Below, piece by piece: positions 9,723-18,258 of a stretch of 64,000 nt of DNA; the stretch's first letter is position 1, and each line of letters begins with the position of its first letter. Source of the DNA: Methylocella silvestris (lineage in GTDB: Bacteria > Pseudomonadota > Alphaproteobacteria > Rhizobiales > Beijerinckiaceae); assembly GCF_002891535.1 (NCBI RefSeq), contig NZ_PDZR01000011.1, positions 1-64,000 of the forward strand, in the 5' to 3' direction. The notes below the pieces were generated by a model, which saw only the letters and a list, made by a program, of their open reading frames with translations, was not told the origin of the DNA and ran no database searches. The position numbers were made by a program, and so were the translations under genes.

Positions 9723-10184
9723 GTGCAGGCCCCTGCCCTGCGGCGCGATCTGGCGGCCAGTTGCGCCATCTTCCTTGCGGTCGCGCCGGCCGGGACAAGG
9801 GCGCAGGAGCACCCGCGAGATCAACCGCAGGCGCCCGACGCTTTTCTCGCCCTGAACGCGGCGCGGCCCGGCGCTTTCAATTACGCCCGGCTCGCGGATA
9901 TTCAGGTGTTTCTCGACGCCAGTCCCACGCGCTGCGCGGTGCTGCTCGCCGATGGGCAGGAGATCAAGGCGTTCCAAAAATGCGAAACGATCACCCGACA
10001 TCTTGAGCATGAGGGCTTCGTCCTGTTGCCCAATGCGTTCGGCTCGGTGATGCTCGCCCCGGCCTTTGTCTCCAGCCTCGTTGCGACCAGCGACGGCGGC
10101 TGCCGGCTCAATCTGCGCAACGGCAAATGGGCGCAGGTGACCCGGTCCTGCAGCAACGTTCACGACGCGATCGGCGCGAGATAG
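9723..10184 (+). CDS. secreted hypothetical protein
   Basis: Unrecognised protein of about 153 residues. A GTG at 9723, four bases after proC, gives an N-terminus (QAPALRRDLAASCAIFLAVAPAGTRAQ) that looks like a Sec signal peptide with cleavage after AGTRA. The mature part has two Cys-containing stretches (PTRCAVLLADGQEIKAFQKCE and DGGCRLN...RSCSN), consistent with disulfides in the periplasm. It may be co-transcribed with proC. No family assigned. Confidence 0.6.
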   Translation: MQAPALRRDLAASCAIFLAVAPAGTRAQEHPRDQPQAPDAFLALNAARPGAFNYARLADIQVFLDASPTRCAVLLADGQEIKAFQKCETITRHLEHEGFVLLPNAFGSVMLAPAFVSSLVATSDGGCRLNLRNGKWAQVTRSCSNVHDAIGAR

Positions 10185-10274
10185 CCCGAAACCTCAAGCA
10201 TTTTTGTGAACTTGCTCTAAAATGCAATGTCTTCGCGGCGCGGCCTGGCCGCCCCGGCGAGCCTGGAGTTGACG

Positions 10275-11003
10275 ATGGACCAGCATAAGAAATCCACGGG
10301 ACGCGGCGCGAAACAGGAAGCTGGCGATTTGACGTCGCCGCCGAAGGATCCGCGCGAAGCCATCGTCGAGGCGCTGCTGGAGCTGGCGAGCGAGCGCAAT
10401 TGGGACGACATCACGATCTCGGACATTGCGACGCGGGCCAATCTCTCGCTGTCCGTTTTTCGGGATTATTTTCCCTCGAAGGGCGCGATTCTGGCCGCCT
10501 TCTTCCGCAAGATCGACAAGGCCGTTCTCGACGCGCCGAACGAGGATCTCGCCGGCGAGCCGGCGAAGGAGCGCCTGTTCGACGTTCTGATGCGCCGTCT
10601 CGACGCGCTCGCCCCCTACAAGCTCGGCGTCGAGAGCATTTTCGACTGGACGCGGCGCGATCCGATCGCCGCCGCCGCGATCAATCGGCTCGCGGTCAAT
10701 TCCATGCGATTCATGCTGGAGGCGGCGGGAATCGAATCGGAAGGCGCCGTCGGCGCGGTCAAGCTGCAAGGGCTGGCGCTGGCCTGGGCGCGCATCCTCC
10801 CCGTCTGGTTCCGCGACGACGATAGCGGCCTTGCGACGACCATGGCGGCGCTGGACCGCGAACTGACCAGAGGCGCAAGCCTCGTCGCCCGCGCCGAGGA
10901 TCTGAACCGTCTCGCCGCGCCGCTCTTCACCCTTACGCGCTCTTTGTTCGACAGCCGCCGCACGAGCCGGCAGCGGGCCGACAAGGAAGACGCCGGAATT
11001 TAG
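10275..11003 (+). CDS. TetR/AcrR-family transcriptional regulator
   Basis: 242-residue regulator with a lysine-rich N-terminal tail, then a TetR helix-turn-helix at about residues 35-80 (DPREAIVEALLELASERNWDDITISDIATRANLSLSVFRDYFPSKGAIL). The C-terminal ligand-binding domain resembles the COQ9-like/TetR C-terminal type; alphaproteobacterial COQ9-like proteins share this layout, so that is an alternative reading. ATG at 10275 has GGAG 6 bases upstream and is preferred to the ATG at 10227. The stop is next to the convergent fxsA stop, one base apart. Confidence 0.8.
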   Translation: MDQHKKSTGRGAKQEAGDLTSPPKDPREAIVEALLELASERNWDDITISDIATRANLSLSVFRDYFPSKGAILAAFFRKIDKAVLDAPNEDLAGEPAKERLFDVLMRRLDALAPYKLGVESIFDWTRRDPIAAAAINRLAVNSMRFMLEAAGIESEGAVGAVKLQGLALAWARILPVWFRDDDSGLATTMAALDRELTRGASLVARAEDLNRLAAPLFTLTRSLFDSRRTSRQRADKEDAGI

Positions 11004-11004
11004 C

Positions 11005-11511
11005 CTACCCGCGGCGGTCCGTCGGCTCCAGCCGGTCCGGCTCATTCGGCTGATCCACCCGCGACCATTCCTGCGGATCGAGGTCGACAAGCGTCGGCGC
11101 CCCCTTGCGGCCGGGTCCGCGGCTGGTCCGGCCCGTGCTCATCTTTTCCTGAATCCAGTTGCGCACCGACGGCGCCGCCAGCGCGAGGCCGAAGAAATCC
11201 GATACGAAGCCCGGAATGATCAGCAAGACGGCGCCAAAACCGACCAGCGCGCCGTCGAGCATGGCCTCGCGCGAGGCGCCCGTCTGTCCCGACGAGCGCG
11301 CCGCCATGGCCCGGCGCAGCTGAAGCGCGGTGGAAAAACCGAGCCTGCGCAGCATGGCAAGGCCCGCAAGGCTGGTCAAAAGGCACAAAAACAGGGCGCC
11401 CATCAGCCCGACCATGCCGGAAATCAAGGTGAATGCGGCGAATTCCGCAAGCAGCCAGAGCACGAAAAAGAGCGGAATTCTGCCGCTAAGGCGCATCGAT
11501 AAAACCATCAA
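11005..11511 (-). CDS. fxsA: FxsA-family inner membrane protein
   Basis: 168-residue membrane protein of the FxsA family (named for suppression of F-plasmid exclusion of phage T7). Two N-terminal membrane segments (PLFFVLWLLAEFAAFTLISG and GLMGALFLCLLTSLAG), then a third hydrophobic segment in the family signature DGALVGFGAVLLIIPGFVSDFFGLAL, and a polar C-terminal tail. Divergent from the Tim44-like adaptor gene with about 120 bases between. Physiological role unknown. Confidence 0.9.
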   Translation of the reverse strand: MMVLSMRLSGRIPLFFVLWLLAEFAAFTLISGMVGLMGALFLCLLTSLAGLAMLRRLGFSTALQLRRAMAARSSGQTGASREAMLDGALVGFGAVLLIIPGFVSDFFGLALAAPSVRNWIQEKMSTGRTSRGPGRKGAPTLVDLDPQEWSRVDQPNEPDRLEPTDRRG

Positions 11512-11631
11512 GCGAAGAGACCGTGAGGCCGCGGCGACTGGATTTCCGCCGCCTGCCGCCCCAGTTCATATATGATAAGGATAAGCATGCGGCGCAACGG
11601 GCCGCGGCTGTGCCGGAGCCAATTGCACCCC

Positions 11632-12351
11632 ATGCAAAACTCATTCGATATCTCGACCCTCATCTTCGCGCTTCTCGCCGCCTTTGTCGTATGGAAGCTG
11701 CGCAGCATCCTTGGCGCGCGGACGGGGACGGAGAAGCCGCCGAGAAATCCCTTCATCGCGGGCGAGCCCACTCCCCCAAAGCGCCCTGGCGAGGGCGATG
11801 GCAAAGTGATTCCGCTGCCCGGCGCCTCCGCGCCGATCGCGCAGTCCGGCGCCGTCGATCCCGCCTCGCGCTGGAAACCCTATGCCGAGCCCGGTTCAAA
11901 AGCCTGGGCGGGGCTCGACGCCATCGCCGCGGCCGACCGGTCTTTCGAGGTCAAATCCTTTCTCGAAGGGGCGAAGACCGCTTATGAAATGATTGTGATC
12001 GGCTTTGCCGACGGCGACCGGAAAATGCTGCAAAATCTGCTCGACAAGAGCGTCTACGACAGTTTCGTCGCGGCGCTCACCGAGCGCGAAAAGCGCGGCG
12101 ACAAGATCGAAACGTCATTTGTCGCCATCGACAATGGAGCAATCGCCGACGCCGAGCTGAACGGCCGCACGGCCGAGATCGCCGTGCGCTTCTCGGCGCA
12201 GATCATCACGGCGACGCGCAACGCCGCAGGCACAGTGATCGAGGGCAATCCCGAACAGGTCGTCGAAATCAACGACACCTGGCGATTCGCCCGCGACATC
12301 GGCGCGCGCGATCCAAACTGGAAGCTCGTCTCGACGGGCGATCAGCATTGA
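11632..12351 (+). CDS. Tim44-like domain adaptor protein (TimA type)
   Basis: 239-residue membrane-anchored protein with the Tim44-like domain of the mitochondrial import motor and ribosomal bL45/mL45. One N-terminal membrane segment (FDISTLIFALLAAFVVWKLRSILG), a proline-rich linker (about residues 30-80) and the Tim44 domain from about residue 95 (FEVKSFLEGAKTAYEMIVIGFADGDRKMLQNLL). The ATG at 11632 matches the usual start; upstream codons to 11572 lack an appropriate ribosome site. First gene of a Tim44-mltA-Smr group conserved in alphaproteobacteria; role in envelope protein handling is inferred. Confidence 0.87.
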   Translation: MQNSFDISTLIFALLAAFVVWKLRSILGARTGTEKPPRNPFIAGEPTPPKRPGEGDGKVIPLPGASAPIAQSGAVDPASRWKPYAEPGSKAWAGLDAIAAADRSFEVKSFLEGAKTAYEMIVIGFADGDRKMLQNLLDKSVYDSFVAALTEREKRGDKIETSFVAIDNGAIADAELNGRTAEIAVRFSAQIITATRNAAGTVIEGNPEQVVEINDTWRFARDIGARDPNWKLVSTGDQH

Positions 12352-12378
12352 GGCTCCGCCAAGCTTGACGCCTCGCTC

Positions 12379-13443
12379 ATGGCTGCAGCGCTCCGCCTCG
12401 AACGGCTCGCCTTCGCCGATCTTCAAGGGTTCGCCGATGACGACCACGCCGCCGCCTTCGCCGTGTTTCGGCAGACGGCCGCCGCAATCGTTGCGGGCCG
12501 CGCCCCGCTCCGTCAGGCTGCTCCGCCCGCGCCGGCGCTGATTTCAATCTGCCGGCGCGCGCTCGACGAGCCGTCCGGTCTCGACGTCCGCGCCGCGCGC
12601 CGCTTCTTTGAAAGCTGCTTTCGCCCTGTCGGCGCTCCGGCGGATGCAGCTCCGTCCGGCTTCTTCACCGGCTATTACGAGCCGGTCGTCGAGGGTTCCC
12701 TGGTCCAGAGCGCTGATTTTGCCGCGCCGATCCTGTCTCGCCCCGATATTCCCGCCGGCGCCAAATTCCCCGACCGGGCCGCCATCCTTGGCGGCGCGAT
12801 CGACCATCTTTGCCGGCCCGTCGTCTGGCTGAAGGACGCAGTTGAGGTTTTTCTGATCCAGGTGCAGGGCTCGGCGCGGGTCCGCCTTGCCGATGGGCGG
12901 CAACTGCGTCTTGTTTACGCTGGCCGCAACGGCTGGCCTTACCGTTCGATCGGCGCAATCCTGATCGACAGCGGCGCCATTGCGCCGGACGCCATGTCGC
13001 TCGCCGCGCTCAAAGGCTGGATCAGGACTCACGGCCAAGGACCGGGCGAGGCCGGCGCAGAGCTGATGGCGCGCAATCCCTCTTATGTCTTCTTCGCGGC
13101 GGACGCGCCGCCCGACGCGGCGGACGGCCCGATCGGCGGCGTGGGACTTCCCCTGACGCCGCTGCGTTCGCTGGCGGTCGATCGTCGCCTTTATGCCTAT
13201 GGAACTCCCGTCTGGATCGACGTCAATCTGGCCGCTTCCGAGGGCGGACGCCTGCGCCGCCTCATGATTGCGCAGGATACCGGCTCTGCTATTGTCGGTC
13301 CGACGCGCGCGGATATCTTCTTCGGATCGGGAGATGAGGCCGGCGCTCTGGCCGGCAATGTTCGTCATGCCGGCGCGTTCGTCGCTTTTCTTCCAGCCCG
13401 GGAATGCGCCGCAGAGGGCGCCGGAAAGGGTGCGCCGCGGTGA
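12379..13443 (+). CDS. mltA: membrane-bound lytic murein transglycosylase A
   Basis: Cleaves the MurNAc-GlcNAc bond of peptidoglycan with formation of 1,6-anhydroMurNAc. 354 residues. MltA domain with GFFTGYYEPVVEGS at about residue 95 and the C-terminal 3D domain in which the catalytic Asp lies (RRLMIAQDTGSAIVGPTRADIFFGSGDEAG). Unlike E. coli MltA no lipobox or clear signal peptide is seen at the ATG at 12379, so either the start is mis-set or export differs. Ends with a 4-base overlap (GTGA) with the Smr gene. Confidence 0.93.
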   Translation: MAAALRLERLAFADLQGFADDDHAAAFAVFRQTAAAIVAGRAPLRQAAPPAPALISICRRALDEPSGLDVRAARRFFESCFRPVGAPADAAPSGFFTGYYEPVVEGSLVQSADFAAPILSRPDIPAGAKFPDRAAILGGAIDHLCRPVVWLKDAVEVFLIQVQGSARVRLADGRQLRLVYAGRNGWPYRSIGAILIDSGAIAPDAMSLAALKGWIRTHGQGPGEAGAELMARNPSYVFFAADAPPDAADGPIGGVGLPLTPLRSLAVDRRLYAYGTPVWIDVNLAASEGGRLRRLMIAQDTGSAIVGPTRADIFFGSGDEAGALAGNVRHAGAFVAFLPARECAAEGAGKGAPR

Positions 13444-14036
13444 AGGAAAGCGCTCCACCTGTCGGCCGGGGCCGATTGCGTCGGCTGTCCGACGAGGAAA
13501 TTGCTTTGTGGCTCGCCGTCACAAAGACGATTTCACCACGTCCGAACAGCATCTTGCCCGAACCTGCAAAACCAAAGCCTGAGACCGCGCCAGGGGTCGC
13601 CCCGCCGGTCGCCGCCAGCCCGAAGGGCGCTTCCACGAAAAGCCGGGAGGCCATCCCTGCCGCGACGGCTTCAACGCCGCCGCTCGCCCCGCTCGAGCGC
13701 CGGCTGCGGCAAAAGCTCTCGCGCGGACGCATGGCGCCCGACGCCGCAATCGACCTGCATGGATTGCGCGCGCATGAGGCCAGCCTCGCCTTGCGTCATT
13801 TTTTGGTGCGCGCGCAGCTGGACGGAGCCAAAATCGTTCTCGTCGTAACCGGCAAGGGGCGCGGCGGCGCGGCGGGTGAGGAGGAAGCCGGCGTCCTGCG
13901 CCGCAGCGTGCCGCATTGGCTGCGCGCCCATGACTATGCCTCGATCGTGGTGGGTTTCGAGGAGGCCTCGCGTCCGCATGGCGGGGCCGGCGCGCTCTAT
14001 GTCCGCATTCGGCGGCCGCGCCTGCGGCGCGATTGA
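13440..14036 (+). CDS. Smr-domain protein
   Basis: 198-residue protein with a C-terminal Smr (MutS2-type) domain, a fold with nicking or RNA endonuclease activity in characterised members. Motifs: DLHGLRAHEA (DLHG) and VTGKGRGG (the TGxG loop), then LRRSVPHWL. The N-terminal 90 residues are proline/alanine-rich and probably disordered. Start GTG at 13440 overlaps the mltA stop (GTGA). Conserved partner of mltA in alphaproteobacteria; its target is not known. Confidence 0.9.
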   Translation: MKESAPPVGRGRLRRLSDEEIALWLAVTKTISPRPNSILPEPAKPKPETAPGVAPPVAASPKGASTKSREAIPAATASTPPLAPLERRLRQKLSRGRMAPDAAIDLHGLRAHEASLALRHFLVRAQLDGAKIVLVVTGKGRGGAAGEEEAGVLRRSVPHWLRAHDYASIVVGFEEASRPHGGAGALYVRIRRPRLRRD

Positions 14037-14131
14037 TGTTTCCGCAAAATTGATAAATTTCAGCCTGATACCATATTATGCTCAACTTATGTCTGAATAT
14101 GCGCTTTTGCGCGCGACCGGAGGATGCTTCC

Positions 14132-14557
14132 GTGACGACGACCAAAGCCCCCATCGACTGGACCCGCCTGACCGCCCCTTCGATCGATGATTTCGATCTG
14201 ATGGCCAAGGACGCCTTCGCCGATCTGCCCGAGGAATTCCGCAAGCTCTGTGAGGGCGTCGTGATCCGCATCGAGGATTTCCCCGATGACGAGACCCTTG
14301 ATGAAATGGAGTGTGAGAGCGAATTCGATCTGCTCGGCCTCTTTCGCGGCCATGGCCTCGCGCAAGGCGCCTCCACCATGCAAACCGGCCAGTTCCCCAA
14401 TATGGTCTGGCTCTATCGCCGCCCGATCCTTGATTTCTGGGCGCAGCAGGACGATTCTCTTGGAGCGATCGTCACCCATGTGCTGGTTCACGAGATCGGC
14501 CATCATTTCGGACTGTCGGACGACGACATGGAAGCAATCGAAAGCGCCGCGCGCTAA
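14132..14557 (+). CDS. zincin-like metallopeptidase family protein (DUF1025 type)
   Basis: 141-residue cytoplasmic protein with a zinc-binding HExxH motif near its C-terminus (VLVHEIGHHFGLSDDDME), the hallmark of the zincin-like DUF1025 family found widely in bacteria. A preceding acidic segment (PDDETLDEMECES) and YRRPILDFW are also family-typical. A GTG at 14132 with GGAGG 8 bases upstream is preferred to an ATG at 14078 whose extra residues look untranslated. Peptidase activity has not been shown for most members. Confidence 0.85.
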   Translation: MTTTKAPIDWTRLTAPSIDDFDLMAKDAFADLPEEFRKLCEGVVIRIEDFPDDETLDEMECESEFDLLGLFRGHGLAQGASTMQTGQFPNMVWLYRRPILDFWAQQDDSLGAIVTHVLVHEIGHHFGLSDDDMEAIESAAR

Positions 14558-14619
14558 AAGGGCGCTGAAAGCTGCGGCTCGCGAGGCGATCGGCGCCTGG
14601 AGCTAAAGGAGAACGACAA

Positions 14620-15015
14620 GTGCAAATCACGCGCAGCGGCTCGGAGCCTTCCGGCAAGGGACCGGCGGACTGGTTTACGGGCGCTGTCCGAATCGACCCG
14701 CTGTTCAGCGCGCCGGACCCGGCCCGCGTCGCTGGCGCCTGCGTCACTTTCGAGCCCGGCGCGCGCACCGCCTGGCACACCCATCCGCTGGGTCAGACCC
14801 TGATCGTCACGGCGGGCTGCGGCTGGGCGCAGCGCGAGGGCGGCCCGGTCGAGGAAATCCGGCCGGGCGATGTGATCTGGTTTCCGCCCCGCGAGAAACA
14901 TTGGCACGGAGCCACGCGGACAACGGCCATGACGCATATCGCCATCCAGGAAAAGCTTGACGGCAGGACGGTCGACTGGATGGAACAGGTCAGCGACGAT
15001 CAATACCGGATGTGA
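14620..15015 (+). CDS. cupin-domain protein
   Basis: 131-residue single-domain cupin similar to proteins annotated as carboxymuconolactone-decarboxylase-associated or mandelonitrile-lyase-like cupins. The metal site is visible: [14 protein letters not shown] in motif 1 and [10 protein letters not shown] in motif 2. GTG start at 14620 is preceded by AAAGGAG at good spacing. No obvious pathway partner; it sits between the zincin-like gene and leuD. Substrate unknown. Confidence 0.8.
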   Translation: MQITRSGSEPSGKGPADWFTGAVRIDPLFSAPDPARVAGACVTFEPGARTAWHTHPLGQTLIVTAGCGWAQREGGPVEEIRPGDVIWFPPREKHWHGATRTTAMTHIAIQEKLDGRTVDWMEQVSDDQYRM

Positions 15016-15140
15016 CGTCGGATAATTTAGACTGACCTGCTCTCAAGAAAGCCGCGCGTTGCCGCCCGGGCGCGGCTTTGTTAGAAGTTGCCGCTCTCAC
15101 GGCACTGTTTCGCGCCGGCGAGGCTCAGGATTGCGAAAAA

Positions 15141-15746
15141 ATGGACAAATTCACCTCGCTAACGGGCGTCGCCGCGCCGCTCAAGATCACCAATGTCGAC
15201 ACGGATATGCTCATCCCGAAGCAATATCTGAAGACGATCAAGCGCACCGGTCTCGGCAGCGGGCTCTTCGCCGAATTGCGCTATCGCGAGGACGGCTCTG
15301 AAAATCCAGATTTCGTGCTGAACAAGCCGGCCTATCGCAAGGCGTCGATTCTTGTCGCTGGCGATAATTTCGGCTGCGGCTCCTCGCGCGAACACGCGCC
15401 CTGGGCGCTGCTCGACTTCGGCATCCGATGCGTGATCGCGACGAGTTTTGCCGATATTTTCTATAATAATTGCTTCAAGAACGGCATCCTGCCCATCGTT
15501 GTCGCGCCAGAAGAGCTGGAAAAGCTGATGGACGACGCGGAGCGCGGAGCGAACGCGACCTTGTCGATCGACCTCGAAGCGCAGGAAATTCGCGGCCCCG
15601 ATGGCGGGCGCATCCGATTCGAGATCGATCCGTTCCGCAAGCATTGCCTCCTGAATGGCCTCGACGATATCGGGCTCACGCTGGAAAAAGGCGCGCATAT
15701 CGACGCCCATGAACAAAAGATCGAAGGGCGCCGATCGTGGTTGTAG
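15141..15746 (+). CDS. leuD: 3-isopropylmalate dehydratase small subunit
   Basis: Small subunit of isopropylmalate isomerase in leucine biosynthesis; the iron-sulfur large subunit LeuC is not in the window. 201 residues from ATG 15141 ([20 protein letters not shown]), the usual beginning. The swivel-domain motif [16 protein letters not shown] and the [14 protein letters not shown] region are intact. An upstream start (15078) would add an extension absent from the family. Encoded alone here. Confidence 0.95.
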   Translation: MDKFTSLTGVAAPLKITNVDTDMLIPKQYLKTIKRTGLGSGLFAELRYREDGSENPDFVLNKPAYRKASILVAGDNFGCGSSREHAPWALLDFGIRCVIATSFADIFYNNCFKNGILPIVVAPEELEKLMDDAERGANATLSIDLEAQEIRGPDGGRIRFEIDPFRKHCLLNGLDDIGLTLEKGAHIDAHEQKIEGRRSWL

Positions 15747-16172
15747 CGACCTCAACGCCGCGGTTTCGGTAGATCGCGAATCGTAATTGGGTCTGAACCG
15801 CCGGAAGACAAGTAAGCCGCTGCGTCGAACGGTATGATGATTGAGAATAGCCGTTCAATTTCCCCGGCTGATCTTTAAAATCTTGCCATATTTGCGCTAT
15901 GTTCCGGAGCGATTGGCTAGTCCATCCCGCAATCATTGCCAAAACATCCATCGGGGGCGGCGATCATTTTGATCGAAACAAACGTCGCGCGGTGCGCTGC
16001 ACGGGGATAGGGAACGAAATCAGGCGCTTAGGCCGATTCCTTCCGAAAAGTAACAAAAATAGCCATGGCGAAGCGCGGAATGCGATGTTATATCCACTGT
16101 CGAACGGGCCGAGACCTGTTCGAGGTAGGAAAATTAGCCCGGCTCAGTGCCTGAATTCCAGAGGAGGCTTAT
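15747..16172 (+). other. intergenic region, presumed pqq promoter and leader
   Basis: About 425 bases between leuD and pqqA with no credible reading frame. It is less G+C-rich than the flanking genes, notably at 15850-16090, as expected of a promoter region. A strong ribosome site (GAGGAGG) precedes pqqA. I could not assign a promoter sequence or operator with confidence. Confidence 0.45.
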
Positions 16173-16250
16173 ATGGCTTGGACGACCCCCGTGATTACTG
16201 AAGTTTGCGTCGGCATGGAAGTGACCAGCTACGCTTCGGCCGAAATCTGA
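16173..16250 (+). CDS. pqqA: PQQ precursor peptide PqqA
   Basis: 25-residue ribosomal precursor of pyrroloquinoline quinone. The peptide MAWTTPVITEVCVGMEVTSY followed by ASAEI holds the glutamate (residue 16) and tyrosine (residue 20) that PqqE cross-links, spaced E-V-T-S-Y as in all known PqqA. It ends 3-4 residues after the tyrosine region, slightly shorter at the C-terminus than Methylobacterium PqqA. GAGGAGG lies 6 bases upstream of the ATG. First gene of the pqqABCDE operon, 45 bases before pqqB. Confidence 0.96.
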   Translation: MAWTTPVITEVCVGMEVTSYASAEI

Positions 16251-16295
16251 AAGCTTAAAGCTCCAGATAACAGCATCGACTGATCGGCTCGCGCC

Positions 16296-17195
16296 TTGCG
16301 CATTCTCGTTCTCGGCTCGGCAGCGGGCGGCGGCTTTCCCCAGTGGAATTGCAACTGTCCCGTGTGCCAACTCGCTTGGAGTGGAGACAAACGCGTCAAG
16401 GCGCGTAGCCAATCCAGTCTTGCAGTGAGCGCGGATGGGGAGCACTGGCTGCTTCTCAACGCGTCGCCTGATTTGCGGCAGCAGATCATCAATCAGCCGG
16501 CGCTCCACCCTCGCGGCGCGAGCCGGCAATCGCCTATTTCCGCCGTGTTCGTCACCAATGGCGATATCGACCATCTCGCCGGGCTCTTGACCCTCCGCGA
16601 GCAGCAGAGCTTCACCGTTTTCGGCAGCGGAGCGACCCTGGCGCAAGTCGAGGGCGCGAGCGTGTTCGGGGTGTTGAACAGAGACCTCGTCGATCTGCAT
16701 CCGGTCGAACTCAATGCGACAGTGGACACCGGCCTCGGGCTGAAGGTCACCCCCTTTCCCGTACCCGGCAAGATCCCGCTCTATCTTGAGGGAGATAATG
16801 TCGACGTCGGCGCTGAAGGCGAATCGACGATCGGGCTTGAGATCAGCGACGGCGTGAAGACCTTCTTCTACGTGCCGGGCTGCTCCGACATCAATGAACG
16901 CGTGTTCAACCGGCTCGCCGGCGCGGATGTTCTGTTCTTCGACGGAACGACCTATACCGATGACGAAATGGTCGTGCTCGGCCTCTCGCCGAAAACAGCG
17001 CATCGCATGGGCCATGTCGCCATGAGCGGCGAAAACGGCTCGGTGGCGCGCTTCGCCTCTGGCGCAATCGCCAGAAAAATCTATGTGCATATCAATAATA
17101 CGAATCCCGTCCTGATCGAGGATTCGGAAGAACGCGCAAGCGTCGTAAGGGCCGGGTGGGACGTCGCTTATGACGGCATGGAGGTGACATTATGA
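16296..17195 (+). CDS. pqqB: PQQ biosynthesis protein PqqB (TTG start)
   Basis: Metallo-beta-lactamase-fold protein, proposed to hydroxylate the cross-linked tyrosine during PQQ maturation. 299 residues. The N-terminus RILVLGSAAGGGFPQWNCNCPVC is canonical, including the CNCPVC zinc site, and it requires TTG at 16296 as start; no ATG exists near. The fold motif here is TNGDIDHLAGLLTLRE. No clear ribosome site precedes the TTG, so translation may depend on the pqqA leader. Stop overlaps pqqC by 4 bases. Confidence 0.96.
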   Translation: MRILVLGSAAGGGFPQWNCNCPVCQLAWSGDKRVKARSQSSLAVSADGEHWLLLNASPDLRQQIINQPALHPRGASRQSPISAVFVTNGDIDHLAGLLTLREQQSFTVFGSGATLAQVEGASVFGVLNRDLVDLHPVELNATVDTGLGLKVTPFPVPGKIPLYLEGDNVDVGAEGESTIGLEISDGVKTFFYVPGCSDINERVFNRLAGADVLFFDGTTYTDDEMVVLGLSPKTAHRMGHVAMSGENGSVARFASGAIARKIYVHINNTNPVLIEDSEERASVVRAGWDVAYDGMEVTL

Positions 17196-17953
17196 GCGGC
17201 GACGAATCCCTGCTCAGCGCCGAGGAGCTGGAAGCCCGCCTGCGTCAGGTCGGCGCCGAGCGCTATCATAATCTGCATCGGTTCCATCGCCGCCTGCACA
17301 GCGGCGGCTGCTCCTACGAAGAGGTGCAGGCCTGGGCGCTTAACCGCTATTATTATCAGTCCATGATCCCCATCAAGGATGCGACAGTTCTGACGCGGCT
17401 GACCTCGTCCGAGGATCGCCGGCAATGGCGCAAGCGCATCGAGGATCACGACGGTCTGCGCGAGGGCGACGGCGGCATCGAGCGCTGGCTGAAGCTGACC
17501 GACAGCCTCGGCTTTTCGAGGGAATATGTGGTTTCGACCGAGGGCATTTTGCCGGCGACGCGTTTCGCGGTGGAAGCCTATGTGGAATTCTGCCGCTCGC
17601 GCAGCGTGCTTGAGGCGGTAGCCTCGTCGCTGACCGAATTGTTCTCGCCGAACATCATCGGCGAACGGGTCGCCGGCATGCTGGCGCATTATAATTTTGT
17701 GAGCCGGGAGACGCTGGCCTATTTCTCGCAGCGCCCGCCGCAGGCGCAGCGCGACGCGGAATTCGCGCTCGCCTATTCGATCCATCACGCGAAGACGCGC
17801 GCCGAGCAGGATCTCGTCATCAAGGCGCTCGAATTCAAATGCTGTGTGCTATGGGCGCAGCTTGACGCCCTGTGGGGCGCCTATGTCGAGCATGAAATCC
17901 CGCCAGGCGCGTGGCGGCCGGGACAGACCGCCGCGCAGGGAGCTGCGGCATGA
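17192..17953 (+). CDS. pqqC: pyrroloquinoline-quinone synthase
   Basis: Cofactorless oxidase that catalyses the last step of PQQ synthesis, an eight-electron oxidation and ring closure. 253 residues, heme-oxygenase-like all-helical fold. Family segments YHNLHRFHRRLHSG, NRYYYQSMIPIKDA and YIRFF-like YVEFCRSR are present. Unlike many Methylobacterium strains, pqqC and pqqD are separate genes. Starts within the pqqB stop (ATGA) and ends overlapping pqqD the same way. Confidence 0.96.
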   Translation: MSGDESLLSAEELEARLRQVGAERYHNLHRFHRRLHSGGCSYEEVQAWALNRYYYQSMIPIKDATVLTRLTSSEDRRQWRKRIEDHDGLREGDGGIERWLKLTDSLGFSREYVVSTEGILPATRFAVEAYVEFCRSRSVLEAVASSLTELFSPNIIGERVAGMLAHYNFVSRETLAYFSQRPPQAQRDAEFALAYSIHHAKTRAEQDLVIKALEFKCCVLWAQLDALWGAYVEHEIPPGAWRPGQTAAQGAAA

Positions 17954-18258
17954 ACGAGACAGTGCAGGCGGCGGAGCATGGGGCCGGGCAGGAGTTGGGA
18001 ATTGTGCCGCGTCTGCCACGCGGCGTCCGGCTCAAATTCGATGAAACGCGCGGCCAGTGGCTGCTGCTTGCGCCGGAGCGCCTCGTCAAGGTCGATGATA
18101 TCGCCGTCGCCATCTTGAAGCGCTGCGACGGCGTCGCCACGATTGAAGCGATCGTCGAGGATCTCGCGACCGCCTATGCCGCCGACCGCGCCCTGATCGA
18201 CGCGGATGTGCGGCGTCTTTTGAACGAACTCGCCGTCAAGCGCATGGTGGACCTGTGA
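17950..18258 (+). CDS. pqqD: PQQ peptide chaperone PqqD
   Basis: RiPP recognition element protein that binds the PqqA precursor and presents it to PqqE. 102 residues; the core begins about residue 20 ([31 protein letters not shown]), followed by the winged-helix ([22 protein letters not shown]). The first about 18 residues are a nonconserved tail. ATG at 17950 overlaps the pqqC stop; its own stop overlaps the pqqE GTG by 4 bases. Confidence 0.94.
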   Translation: MNETVQAAEHGAGQELGIVPRLPRGVRLKFDETRGQWLLLAPERLVKVDDIAVAILKRCDGVATIEAIVEDLATAYAADRALIDADVRRLLNELAVKRMVDL